In this document: positions 51,125 to 59,389 of the stretch, piece by piece
Layout of the letters: the number at the start of each line of letters is the position of its first letter
How positions within the stretch are numbered: the first letter of the stretch is position 1
DNA from: Spirosoma agri
GTDB lineage: Bacteria; Bacteroidota; Bacteroidia; Cytophagales; Spirosomataceae
Reading direction: 5' to 3'
Length of the DNA stretch: 64,000 nt
Assembly: GCF_010747415.1 (NCBI RefSeq)
Contig: NZ_JAAGNZ010000001.1
Span: 2,790,001 to 2,854,000 of the forward strand
Translations under genes and position numbers: made by a program
The notes under the pieces: model-generated
Databases searched by the model: none
Seen by the model: only the letters and a program-made list of their open reading frames with translations
What the model was told of the DNA's origin: nothing

Positions 51125-53734
51125 ATGAACCAACCTTCCCTTTTGCAACCGCACCGGCGGAACAGCCTTCTTCCGCACTTGATTGCCGTGTTGGGCCTTC
51201 TGGTGCTGGCTATTATTTATTTCTCGCCCGTGATGTCGGGAAAAACCCTGTCAATGGCTGATGTGCAGCAGGCGTCGGCCTCCGCGCGTGAGATTCGTGA
51301 GATTACGAAAGCAACGGGCGAAAAACCGCTCTGGACCGATGCCGTTTTCAGCGGTATGCCAGGGTATATGATCGACTTCAATTACCCCTATATTCTGGTT
51401 TACAAAGCCGTAATGGCCGTCGTCAATGTCTTGCCCAATACGGCCAGTATCATTTTCGTCGTCATGCTGAGCATGTACATCCTGCTGGTCGTGTTAGGGT
51501 GTAATCCCTGGCTATCGGTGCTCGGTGCAGCGGCTTATGGCTTTGGTACCTTCGGTATCGTGAGCCTCGAAGCGGGTCACGTTTCCAAGCTCTTTGCTAT
51601 GGGCTACGGGGCCGGGATGCTGGCGGGGGTTATACTCGCCCTGCGCGGACGATACTGGCTTGGTGCGGCCCTGATGGGGTTTTTCCTGTGTATGGAGTTT
51701 GGCGCCAATCATATCCAGATTACCTATTACCTGTTCATGACCATCGGTCTGTACGTGCTCATCGAAGGTATTGCGCTGATTCGGGCCGGTAAAACCCGTC
51801 AGCTGGCCTTAGGTCTGGTAACGCTGGCGATCGCGGGTGGACTGGCGGCTGGCAGTTTCGGGAAACGGCTACTCATTCTGAATCAATACACGAAAGAAAC
51901 GATCCGGGGCAAGTCGGAGCTAACCGCTAAAACCACCAACCCCGATGGAAAAGCTCCTAGCAGCGAATCGAAAGGGGGACTGGACAAAGATTATGCCTTT
52001 CTGTACAGCTATGGCAAAGCCGAAGCGCTGACGTTGCTCGTGCCCAATGTGTATGGGGGCGGCTCGGCTGGCGGGCTAACGACCGATTCGGAGTTCTACA
52101 AAACCATGACAAGCCGGGGTGTCGATCCGTCGGCGGCTAAGCAAATGGCCGAACTGGGTGCGCCGACCTACTGGGGTGACCAGCCTATTTTGGGCGGTCC
52201 TGCCTACGCAGGCGCAGCACTACTGTTTCTGTTTGTGCTGGGTATGTTCGTCATTCGTGGGTCTATCCGGTGGTGGCTGCTGAGCGCAGCTGTGCTGATG
52301 ATTATGCTTGCCTGGGGTAAAAACCTGCTGTTCTTCAATGAATTGCTGTTCGATTACCTGCCTTACCTGAACAAGTTTCGCGCGATGACCATGGCCCTCT
52401 GCCTGGCGCAATTATTTCTGGCTGCCGGGGCTGCGTTAGGTATTCAGACGATCATCAACGAAAAACCAACCCTGGCTCAATTGCGGCAACCGTTGCTGAT
52501 CAGTCTGGGATTGACGGCGGGTGTTGCGCTTGTGCTGGCCGTGCTGGGTGGATCGTTCTTTTCCTTTCAGAAGCCGAATGATCTCGATCTGTTATCCCGT
52601 TACTTTGGCGACGCAGCGAAGGATTTCCAGGCGGCTCTCATTAGCGATCGGCAAAGTATGCTGCGCGCCGATGCGTTCCGGTCGGTTATGCTGATTTTGC
52701 TGGTCGCCGGGGCCTTGTGGTTATACCTGACGAACAAAATCAAGGCGGGCATCTTGTATCCCATATTGCTGGCCGTTGTTGTGTTTGACCTGTTTTCGGT
52801 CGATAAGCGATTCCTGAACAATGCCGATTTCGTGCCCAAAGCGCAGGTAGCCACTATTTTTGAACCGACACCCGCCGATGAGCAGATATTGCAGGATAAG
52901 TCCCTTGGGTTCCGGGTGCTGGATCAGACGGAATCGTTCATGGAAAGCAACCGGGCGTCGTATTTTCACCGGTCCATCGGTGGTTATAACACGACCCGCC
53001 TGCGTCGTTACAATGAACTGATAACGTATGCTTTTCAGCCTAATTTCCTGAACATCGTGAACATGCTGAATGCGAAGTATGTGATCAGACCGGGGGAAAC
53101 CGATCCGGCCAATCCGCAGCAGGCTCCGACAGCCCCTATGGCGTTGCCAAATCCGGCGGTGCTGGGCGCAGCCTGGTTTGTTGGAACCGTTCAGCAGGTG
53201 GCCGACGCCGATGCCGAAATGGCCGTTATGAAAACGCTCAGCACGCGTGATTCGGCAGTTGTAGATAAGCGGTTTGCAACGGAGCTAGGAAATTTACCCG
53301 CCAAAATGGATCATACCGGCAGTACGATTTCACTGACGAGCTACCGACCGGACAAGCTGATCTATCAGGCGAATGCCGTACGCGATGGGCTGGTTGTTTT
53401 CTCGGAAGTGTATTACCGGGGGCATGAAGACTGGCAGGCGTTTATCGATGGCAAACCAGCTCCTCACCTTCGTGCGAACTATGCCCTACGCGCTATGCGG
53501 GTACCGGCCGGAAAACATACCATCGAGTTTCGGTTTGAACCGCCACTGGCCAAAACCGGTGATATGATCGATCTGATCTGCAATGTACTGTTGATTGGCC
53601 TGATCGGGTTCGTCGCGTTTCGGGAAGGTCGTGGCCGACGTACCGAACCGGCAATAGTGCCTGAGCCGAACGTGCCCACTGCGCCTGAGTCGATCGTCCA
53701 ACCCGCGAAAACCCCTAAAGCGAAAACACGCTGA
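51125..53734 (+). CDS. YfhO-family membrane protein
   Basis: Large polytopic inner-membrane protein of a family linked in Firmicutes to lipoteichoic acid glycosylation; the role in Bacteroidota is unknown. 869 residues, about 13 helices up to residue 550 (first LIAVLGLLVLAIIYFSPVM). A GT-C-like first loop follows helix 1 (MADVQQASASAREIREITKA). The soluble C-terminal domain (about 560-820) has FVPKAQVATIFEPTPADEQI and FSEVYYRGHEDWQAFIDGKP, then a last helix and a Pro-rich tail. Bounded by its own terminator. Confidence 0.9.
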   Translation: MNQPSLLQPHRRNSLLPHLIAVLGLLVLAIIYFSPVMSGKTLSMADVQQASASAREIREITKATGEKPLWTDAVFSGMPGYMIDFNYPYILVYKAVMAVVNVLPNTASIIFVVMLSMYILLVVLGCNPWLSVLGAAAYGFGTFGIVSLEAGHVSKLFAMGYGAGMLAGVILALRGRYWLGAALMGFFLCMEFGANHIQITYYLFMTIGLYVLIEGIALIRAGKTRQLALGLVTLAIAGGLAAGSFGKRLLILNQYTKETIRGKSELTAKTTNPDGKAPSSESKGGLDKDYAFLYSYGKAEALTLLVPNVYGGGSAGGLTTDSEFYKTMTSRGVDPSAAKQMAELGAPTYWGDQPILGGPAYAGAALLFLFVLGMFVIRGSIRWWLLSAAVLMIMLAWGKNLLFFNELLFDYLPYLNKFRAMTMALCLAQLFLAAGAALGIQTIINEKPTLAQLRQPLLISLGLTAGVALVLAVLGGSFFSFQKPNDLDLLSRYFGDAAKDFQAALISDRQSMLRADAFRSVMLILLVAGALWLYLTNKIKAGILYPILLAVVVFDLFSVDKRFLNNADFVPKAQVATIFEPTPADEQILQDKSLGFRVLDQTESFMESNRASYFHRSIGGYNTTRLRRYNELITYAFQPNFLNIVNMLNAKYVIRPGETDPANPQQAPTAPMALPNPAVLGAAWFVGTVQQVADADAEMAVMKTLSTRDSAVVDKRFATELGNLPAKMDHTGSTISLTSYRPDKLIYQANAVRDGLVVFSEVYYRGHEDWQAFIDGKPAPHLRANYALRAMRVPAGKHTIEFRFEPPLAKTGDMIDLICNVLLIGLIGFVAFREGRGRRTEPAIVPEPNVPTAPESIVQPAKTPKAKTR

Positions 53735-53777
53735 CAGCCAGTGAACAGCTAGTTCATCCATCAGCGTGATTGTCCTG

Positions 53778-53837
53778 AAACCGACTGGGTCGGCGCATTG
53801 GAAAACTTTTCCAGTGCGCCGACCCAGTCGGTTTTTT
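53778..53837. terminator. Bidirectional terminator between yfhO and bTHX genes
   Basis: AAACCGACTGGGTCGGCGCA pairs with TGCGCCGACCCAGTCGGTTT, extended inward by TGGAAAA/TTTTCCA with one mismatch, and ends in a T-run on both strands. Confidence 0.92.
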
Positions 53838-53853
53838 ATTGTGCTGACCGTTG

Positions 53854-53979
53854 TTAGGCGGCAGGTTCTGTCGGTGCTGGTTTGGGAGCCGCTACTTTAT
53901 CCGGTTTCCGGGGGCGTGTTTTACCGTAAGAGCCCATTGAAATTTTTCCTTTGCGTGATTTCACATCGCCTTTTCCCAT
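53854..53979 (-). CDS. 30S ribosomal protein bTHX
   Basis: A 41-residue basic protein easily missed because of its length. It reads MGKGDVKSRKGKISMGSYGK then TRPRKPDKVAAPKPAPTEPA. The MGKGD, KGKI, GSYG and TRP/K motifs match bTHX (Thx), the small protein bound at the top of the 30S head in Thermus and found widely in Bacteroidota. ATG 53977-53979, stop 53854-53856. It shares a bidirectional terminator with yfhO. Its Pro/Ala tail is longer than in the shortest relatives. Confidence 0.88.
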   Translation of the reverse strand: MGKGDVKSRKGKISMGSYGKTRPRKPDKVAAPKPAPTEPAA

Positions 53980-54076
53980 TGCTCTGACTTGTTTAATTTA
54001 AATTTATTCCTTTAGTTGGATAATAGCTAAAGGTACATAATTTAGTTGATACCGAATAACTAATCCACATAAGTCT

Positions 54077-55222
54077 ATGGAACGAGTCTACTTATGGATA
54101 CTCTGCGGGCTCCTGTCACTCCCCGCGCTGGCCCAACTGACGCCAAAGTCACTGCTGATTTATTACGCCTATCCGTCTGGTATCAATGGTACATTTTCAG
54201 TGGCCGGGGCTGCCGCTGAATTTGGGCAATATGCCTACGTTGTGCTGGGCGACGGACTGGAGTTTACCAGTCATCCCGATCATGCCAACACACAGGCTAT
54301 TATGGCTCAGTCATCGACGGCAAATACCAAATTCTTCGGGTATATTGATTTGGGCGTGAGTACGCAGAATCTGTCAATTGGTGACATTCAAAACCGCATT
54401 GCCCTTTGGAAATCAACGGGTGCCGATGGGGTTTTTCTCGATGATTTTGGCTATGATTACCTCGTAAGCCGACAACGCCAGAACGATGTAGTCGCTTACG
54501 CCCATACTCAGGGTTTGCCCGTTATTGCCAATGGCTGGAACCCCGATCATGTGTTTGGTAATCAATCCGACCCTTCCTACAATCCATCGGCGGTTGCTAC
54601 TGTTCTGAATAATTCTGATTTCTATCTGTCAGAGAGTTACCTGATCACTGAGGGTAATTTCCAGAATCCGGCTGACTGGCAAACGAAAGCGGAAAAGCTC
54701 AGGATGTATCAGACTATGATCGGTTTCCGGGTGTTATCGATCACAACAAATTCCTCAGCCAACGCCTACGACCAGGCTAAGTTCTGGTATGCCTGGTACG
54801 GTGCTTTTTTGTATGGACACGAAGCGACGGGCTGGGGTGAGTATAATTTTGCGTCGAATACCGGACAGATTCCCTTTCGAAGTCGGCCTGCCATTGCTAC
54901 ACCCGGTACAACCTTTCTGACCCCTGTTTCGGCGGTGGGTAATGAATGGTCCCGATTTACTGATTCGGGCAAAATTTCGATTAATACCAACACCCATGTG
55001 TTCGGTTTTACGCCCAGTGCAACGTGTCAAAGTACGGGGTCGAATCTCTGGACAGATACCGCAACCTGGACGTGCGGTCGGGTTCCGTTTCCCTGCGACT
55101 CGGTTGTGATCCAGAATGCGCACGTTGTAACCATCAATACGCTGGTTGATGCGGCAAAAACCCGATTGAACGGGAAGCTCGTATACACAACCGGTGGCAA
55201 GCTAAAACTGTGGTTGAAGTAA
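54077..55222 (+). CDS. Secreted putative glycosidase-like TIM-barrel protein with C-terminal beta domain
   Basis: 381 residues, signal peptide 1-19 (LWILCGLLSLPALA). The N-terminal domain (about 22-300) looks like a TIM barrel of the endo-alpha-1,4-polygalactosaminidase/spherulation type: LLIYYAYPSGING, FFGYIDLGVSTQNLSIGDIQ, TGADGVFLDDFGYDY (acidic pair at a strand end), GLPVIANGWNPDHVFGN, FYLSESYLI. The last 60 residues (SNLWTDTATWTCGRVPFPCD, SVVIQNAHVVTINT) resemble beta repeats of Cytophagales surface proteins. No sorting tail seen. Exact activity unknown. Confidence 0.75.
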   Translation: MERVYLWILCGLLSLPALAQLTPKSLLIYYAYPSGINGTFSVAGAAAEFGQYAYVVLGDGLEFTSHPDHANTQAIMAQSSTANTKFFGYIDLGVSTQNLSIGDIQNRIALWKSTGADGVFLDDFGYDYLVSRQRQNDVVAYAHTQGLPVIANGWNPDHVFGNQSDPSYNPSAVATVLNNSDFYLSESYLITEGNFQNPADWQTKAEKLRMYQTMIGFRVLSITTNSSANAYDQAKFWYAWYGAFLYGHEATGWGEYNFASNTGQIPFRSRPAIATPGTTFLTPVSAVGNEWSRFTDSGKISINTNTHVFGFTPSATCQSTGSNLWTDTATWTCGRVPFPCDSVVIQNAHVVTINTLVDAAKTRLNGKLVYTTGGKLKLWLK

Positions 55223-55241
55223 ACGGGCTACTTGTTAATCT

Positions 55242-55324
55242 AAAAACGGGCTCGGGGAGGGACGTTCGATACGCCGTATCTCCAAGATACGACGTATCGA
55301 ACGTCCCTCCCCGAGCCCGTTTTT
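55242..55324. terminator. Perfect 32-bp-arm hairpin with inner second stem
   Basis: Arms 55242-55273 and 55293-55324 are perfect complements. Inside, GTATCT (55276-55281) pairs with AGATAC (55285-55290). The core GATACGCCGTATC (55268-55280) equals that in the hairpin at 14399-14451, and a near copy, GATACGACGTATC, lies at 55286-55298. It sits between two convergent genes and probably ends both. Confidence 0.8.
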
Positions 55325-55328
55325 AACT

Positions 55329-56324
55329 TTATTTTTTAAGAAGCGATCGCGCTTCCACGCCACCAGTCGTGATTTTTACGGGTTTGATCGCTCCTTTCTC
55401 ATCGAAATACAGGTGATCGATGCAGGTTTCGCGGTGGTTTCCATCGGTTTCAGTGAGCGGTCGGCGGTGGTAAACAATATACCATTCGTCCGTGCCCGGA
55501 ACCTGAATCACTGAATGGTGACCGGCGCCCCTTGCCACCGCCGGGTCCTGCTGTAGAATTTTACCGACCCGCTCGAACGGACCGAATGGCGAATCGGCTA
55601 CGGCGTACGCTACAGAGTAGTTGGGCCCCGTCCAGCCGCCTTCCGACCACATGAAATAGTATTTACCATTTCGGATAAACATCGTAGGCCCTTCAACGTA
55701 GCTTTTTGGGGTTATTTCCCGGAACAGCGTACCATCCGGGAATGGCAGAAAACCAGTAAAATCGTCTTTCAGGCGGGCAATGTTGCAATGGCCCCAGCCG
55801 CCGTACAGCATATAATACTGACCGTCTTTATCCTTGAATACAAACTGATCGATGGGTTGAGCGCCATTGTGAATCTGCCCGATGAGCGGTTTGTTGAGGT
55901 AGTCCCGAAAGGGACCCGCTGGATTATCGGCAACAGTCACACCGACGCCACCCACTTCCTTTTTGTCGTCATGAATATCGTTTGCGCCGAAGAAGAGAAA
56001 ATACTTACCGTCTTTTTCGATAATGGCCGGAGCCCACATGGCCTTCTTCGCCCATTTTACGGCTGTCGAGTCAAGGATGCGGCTGTGCTTGGTCCAGGTG
56101 ACCAGATCGGGCGATGAGAAGGCGTCAAAAAACACCTGCTTCTCGTAAGGGGCTGAATACGTTGGATATATCCAATACTGGTTTTTGAAAATCACACCTT
56201 CGGGGTCGGCGTACCAACCCGGAAAAACGGGGTTGCCCGATGTTTTTGCTGCATCCTGCGCAGATAATGAGAGCGTTGTGAAAATGAGTAAACAAGCGGG
56301 GAGTACGCATCGAAAGATAGGCAT
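55329..56324 (-). CDS. Secreted glycoside hydrolase family 43 protein
   Basis: Five-bladed beta-propeller glycosidase, usually arabinanase or beta-xylosidase/arabinofuranosidase. 331 residues, signal peptide 1-22 (LPACLLIFTTLSLSA). GH43 catalytic marks: PVFPGWYADPEGVIFKNQYW (general base Asp), AMWAPAIIEKDGKYFLFFGA, PIDQFVFKDKDGQYYMLYGG (pKa Asp) and ITPKSYVEGPTMFIRNGKYY (acid Glu). Convergent with the TIM-barrel gene across the long hairpin. Confidence 0.92.
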   Translation of the reverse strand: MPIFRCVLPACLLIFTTLSLSAQDAAKTSGNPVFPGWYADPEGVIFKNQYWIYPTYSAPYEKQVFFDAFSSPDLVTWTKHSRILDSTAVKWAKKAMWAPAIIEKDGKYFLFFGANDIHDDKKEVGGVGVTVADNPAGPFRDYLNKPLIGQIHNGAQPIDQFVFKDKDGQYYMLYGGWGHCNIARLKDDFTGFLPFPDGTLFREITPKSYVEGPTMFIRNGKYYFMWSEGGWTGPNYSVAYAVADSPFGPFERVGKILQQDPAVARGAGHHSVIQVPGTDEWYIVYHRRPLTETDGNHRETCIDHLYFDEKGAIKPVKITTGGVEARSLLKK

Positions 56325-56474
56325 ACGGGTTAAGATGAGGACGTAAGAAGAGTTCAGAACAAAAGTAAAACCGGATTCGGGATACCAAGCGAAAAATGCA
56401 CGCTTTCTGGGTTTTCTTTACTGACTGATTAATTAATTAATTGCCTGCCCTACCTTTCGTTGTGGCCGGATGTG

Positions 56475-57599
56475 TCAAACGTAGACGACCGCGTATTTCT
56501 TCCCCGGCAACGATCGCACAAAACCCTGAAACTCCAGCGTGAGCAGGAGAGAGGCCAGTTTGCCCATGGGTATCTGACTCTTCCAGCTCAGCTCATCGAT
56601 GTGCAGGTCACTGGCTTGCCGCAGTAAGGCGATAATCTGGCTTTCTTCCTCCGTAATGTCAACCGGCAGGGACAACGGCTGTTTCGCGCGTAGACCGGAA
56701 GGCGCTGTTGTCGTGTCCGCGCGGTCCCAGTTGAGGGCTTCAATAATGTCTTTGGGACTGGTGTAAATCTGGGCTTTGTTTTCGCGAATGAGTTTGTTGC
56801 AACCCGCCGAAAAAGCCTGGTTCAACTGTCCCGGCACGGCAAAAACCTCGCGGTGATAATTGTTAGCGTATTCGGCGGTAATGAGCGCTCCCCCTTTCGC
56901 GGCTGCTTCAACGACCACGACCGCATCGCTTAAACCCGCAATAATTCGGTTGCGGGCCGGAAACAGGTGAGCGTCTGGTTTCGTACCCGGCTGACTTTCG
57001 GTAAGCAGACCACCCATCACCTGCATTTCCTGCGCAGTTTTCTGGTGTACATTAGGATAAATAATGTCCAGACCGCTCGCCATCACACCAATGGTTGGTA
57101 AGCCGTTGGTTAGACTGGCCCGGTGGGCGGCAATGTCGATTCCGTAGGCAAGTCCGCTAATAATCGTCGCCCCATACGGCACAACGGCCTCGATGATGTC
57201 GCTGGTAACGCGTCGTCCGTATTCGGTTGCCTGTCGGGTTCCCACGAGCCCAATCGTACGGGAAGCGTTCAGATCGCCCGACCCTTTAAAATACAGCAGA
57301 GCCGGGGCATCGTACAAGCTTTTGAGACGGGCTGGGTAGGCTTTGTCGGTATAAAATAAGGCGGTGGCTCCCAGCTTTGCCATACGATCGGCGAGTTGCT
57401 GGGCTTCGTCGAGAATACCGGGCTTCAGAATAGCGCGGGCCGTGACTTCGCCAATGCCGGGTACTTTCATCAGGCGTGCCAACGGCGACCGGAACACGTC
57501 GGGTGCCGAGCCACAATAACTAATTAATTGTCGGATAAGGATGCTGCCAACACCCGGTACGAGGGTTAGCGCAAGTTGATAGTGAGTATCGGTGGGCAC
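56475..57599 (-). CDS. dprA: DNA processing protein DprA
   Basis: Loads RecA on incoming single-stranded DNA in transformation. 374 residues. N-terminal helix-hairpin-helix (LVPGVGSILIRQLISYCGSA, VPGIGEVTARAI), Rossmann core with RTIGLVGTRQATEYGRRVTS, ATIISGLAYGIDIAAHRASL, PARNRIIAGLSDAVVVVEAA and SAGCNKLIRENKAQIYTSP, and a C-terminal winged helix (LHIDELSWKSQIPMGKLASL). It starts with GTG at 57599; no ATG is near. Confidence 0.95.
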   Translation of the reverse strand: MPTDTHYQLALTLVPGVGSILIRQLISYCGSAPDVFRSPLARLMKVPGIGEVTARAILKPGILDEAQQLADRMAKLGATALFYTDKAYPARLKSLYDAPALLYFKGSGDLNASRTIGLVGTRQATEYGRRVTSDIIEAVVPYGATIISGLAYGIDIAAHRASLTNGLPTIGVMASGLDIIYPNVHQKTAQEMQVMGGLLTESQPGTKPDAHLFPARNRIIAGLSDAVVVVEAAAKGGALITAEYANNYHREVFAVPGQLNQAFSAGCNKLIRENKAQIYTSPKDIIEALNWDRADTTTAPSGLRAKQPLSLPVDITEEESQIIALLRQASDLHIDELSWKSQIPMGKLASLLLTLEFQGFVRSLPGKKYAVVYV

Positions 57600-57753
57600 G
57601 AACGTAAAAGCTTTTTTATAAACAAATAAGGCTAAAGTGTTTACTTTGCAAGCTTACTGATTTCTGTTGTGAAAAGCCAGTGGCGCTTTAAAAACAGTAG
57701 CCATCGAACGGTAAAGACCCGGCCTGTCTTTAATGTCATTTTAATGATAGCAT

Positions 57754-57765
57754 ACTGTTAACAGT
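57754..57765. promoter_or_regulatory. 12-bp palindrome upstream of the PhoX-like gene
   Basis: ACTGTTAACAGT is a perfect dyad 69 bp before the ATG, in the divergent dprA/PhoX gap. About 20 bp upstream are two TGTC...TTAA units 9 bp apart (57725-57744). Possible operator. Confidence 0.3.
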
Positions 57766-57833
57766 TGCTTCACATTCGGGTAACGTCTGAGTGGTTCCTT
57801 TGTAGACGAATTTTACTGTTCATTTACTGAGTC

Positions 57834-59300
57834 ATGATCACTCCTAAAAACCTGTTGTCTGCGTCAACGCTAGCCGTCATTTTTGCCGTAGCCGGGTGTA
57901 AAAGCGAAGAAAATCCGACCGTCGCCGTATCGGATGTTGTTCTTAAAAACCAGTCGGTTACGCCCGTACTGGCGAAGAAACAGGCTGGCTTCGAAAATCT
58001 TGAGATCTATTCGCTGATCAGCAGCGACGATAAACTGGACCAATCGCCGGGGTATATTTTTGGCGGTTCGGCGGATGGGGCGGGTATCCTGAAAAATACC
58101 GACGGCACCTACACCATGCTGGTCAACAATGAAGACAACTTCGCCGTATCCCGGCTGATGTTGGACAAGACTTTCAAACCCGTCAAAGGGGAATACCTGC
58201 TCAACTCCGACGGTGGTGTCTGGCGGCTTTGTTCGGCGACGATGGCGACGCCCGAGATCCACGGCTTCGGACCAACCTTTCTGACCTGTGGTGAGAGCGG
58301 TCAGGAGTCCAGAACGCACGCCCTCAATCCGTACGGGGATGTTGGCTCGGCCAGTATCTCGAAAGAGGTAGCCGGGCTCGGTCGGTGGAGTGCTGAAAAT
58401 GCCGTTCCGCTACCCAAAACAGCTTATTCGGGCAAAACGGTTATCGTTATCGGTGACGACGACTCCGATACCTACGGTGGGCAGGTGGCGATGTACGTTG
58501 CCAACACGGTCGGTGATCTGGAAAACGGGACGCTTTACATGCTGAAGCGTACGGACGGTAATCAGCGAGAAATGGACATGAAAGTCGGGACGAAATACCC
58601 GGTTGAGTTCGTAAAAATCGATGCGCACAAAACACTGACGGGTGCCCAGATCAACGGGAAGGTCAACGACCTGAAAGCCATCAAGTTTGGCCGCGTTGAA
58701 GATGTTGACTACGGTAAAGGAAGCGATGCCGCTAAAGCCCGTGAGGTGTATTTTACCGTGACCGGACAGGGGAACAGCGGTGTCAACGCCGATTATTCGC
58801 GCTCGAAATACGGCCGCGTTTACCGAGTGACGCTCGACGCAGCAGACCCAACCAAAGGGTCGCTGGAAGTGCTGCTCGATGGTGACGATCGGGCTGGTGT
58901 GGCCAAAACATTCCAGGATCCGGACAACATCACTATCACCGAAAACTACGCGTATATTCAGGAAGATCCGAACGGCTACGGCGACGAAACGCACGATGCG
59001 TATCTGTACCAGTACAACCTGAAAACCGGCGACCTCAAGCCCGTGCTGATGATTGATCACCGCCGGACGGAAGCCGATGCCGCCAAATACAACGTGGGTG
59101 GTCAGTCGAAAGTAGGTTCGTGGGAAATCAGTGGTATGATCGATATTTCGGATGCTATTGGCGTACCGAACACGTTTTCCGTGGGCTTGCAATCGCACAC
59201 CTGGACGGATGCCAAATACAAAAAAGTAGATGGCGGGTCGAAACGTCCGGACGAAAGCCAGGCCAGCCAGATTGTGATCATCAAAGGGTTAGCCCGGTAG
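57834..59300 (+). CDS. PhoX-like (DUF839) lipoprotein, putative phosphatase
   Basis: 488 residues, exported lipoprotein: TLAVIFAVAGCKSEE has the lipobox Cys. Beta-propeller-like repeats with PhoX-type motifs: DGTYTMLVNNEDNFAVSRLM, EIHGFGPTFLTCGESGQESR, VIVIGDDDSDTYGGQVAMYV, GRVEDVDYGKGSDAAKAREV and FQDPDNITITENYAYIQEDP. PhoX enzymes are Ca/Fe alkaline phosphatases; whether all metal ligands are kept cannot be judged here. Followed by a terminator and then a di-heme peroxidase gene. Confidence 0.75.
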   Translation: MITPKNLLSASTLAVIFAVAGCKSEENPTVAVSDVVLKNQSVTPVLAKKQAGFENLEIYSLISSDDKLDQSPGYIFGGSADGAGILKNTDGTYTMLVNNEDNFAVSRLMLDKTFKPVKGEYLLNSDGGVWRLCSATMATPEIHGFGPTFLTCGESGQESRTHALNPYGDVGSASISKEVAGLGRWSAENAVPLPKTAYSGKTVIVIGDDDSDTYGGQVAMYVANTVGDLENGTLYMLKRTDGNQREMDMKVGTKYPVEFVKIDAHKTLTGAQINGKVNDLKAIKFGRVEDVDYGKGSDAAKAREVYFTVTGQGNSGVNADYSRSKYGRVYRVTLDAADPTKGSLEVLLDGDDRAGVAKTFQDPDNITITENYAYIQEDPNGYGDETHDAYLYQYNLKTGDLKPVLMIDHRRTEADAAKYNVGGQSKVGSWEISGMIDISDAIGVPNTFSVGLQSHTWTDAKYKKVDGGSKRPDESQASQIVIIKGLAR

Positions 59301-59324
59301 AGGCTGATTCGACAGGTTACGTCG

Positions 59325-59355
59325 CCTGACCGGATTCGTTCTGGTCAGGTTTTTT
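59325..59355 (+). terminator. Intrinsic terminator after the PhoX-like gene
   Basis: CCTGACC (59325-59331) pairs with GGTCAGG (59343-59349), followed by six T. It separates this gene from the peroxidase. Confidence 0.85.
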
Positions 59356-59389
59356 GCTTCTGTATCTGATTTTAGACCATACCAGTACT

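Noticed and set aside
57725-57744. Pho box before the PhoX-like gene
   Set aside because: Two TGTC...TTAA units are present but 9 bp apart, not the 11-bp spacing of PhoB boxes; left as a weak repeat only.
58410-59198. 262-codon minus-strand frame inside the PhoX-like gene
   Set aside because: Shadow of a high-confidence plus-strand gene in a moderately GC-rich genome; no start context or homology.
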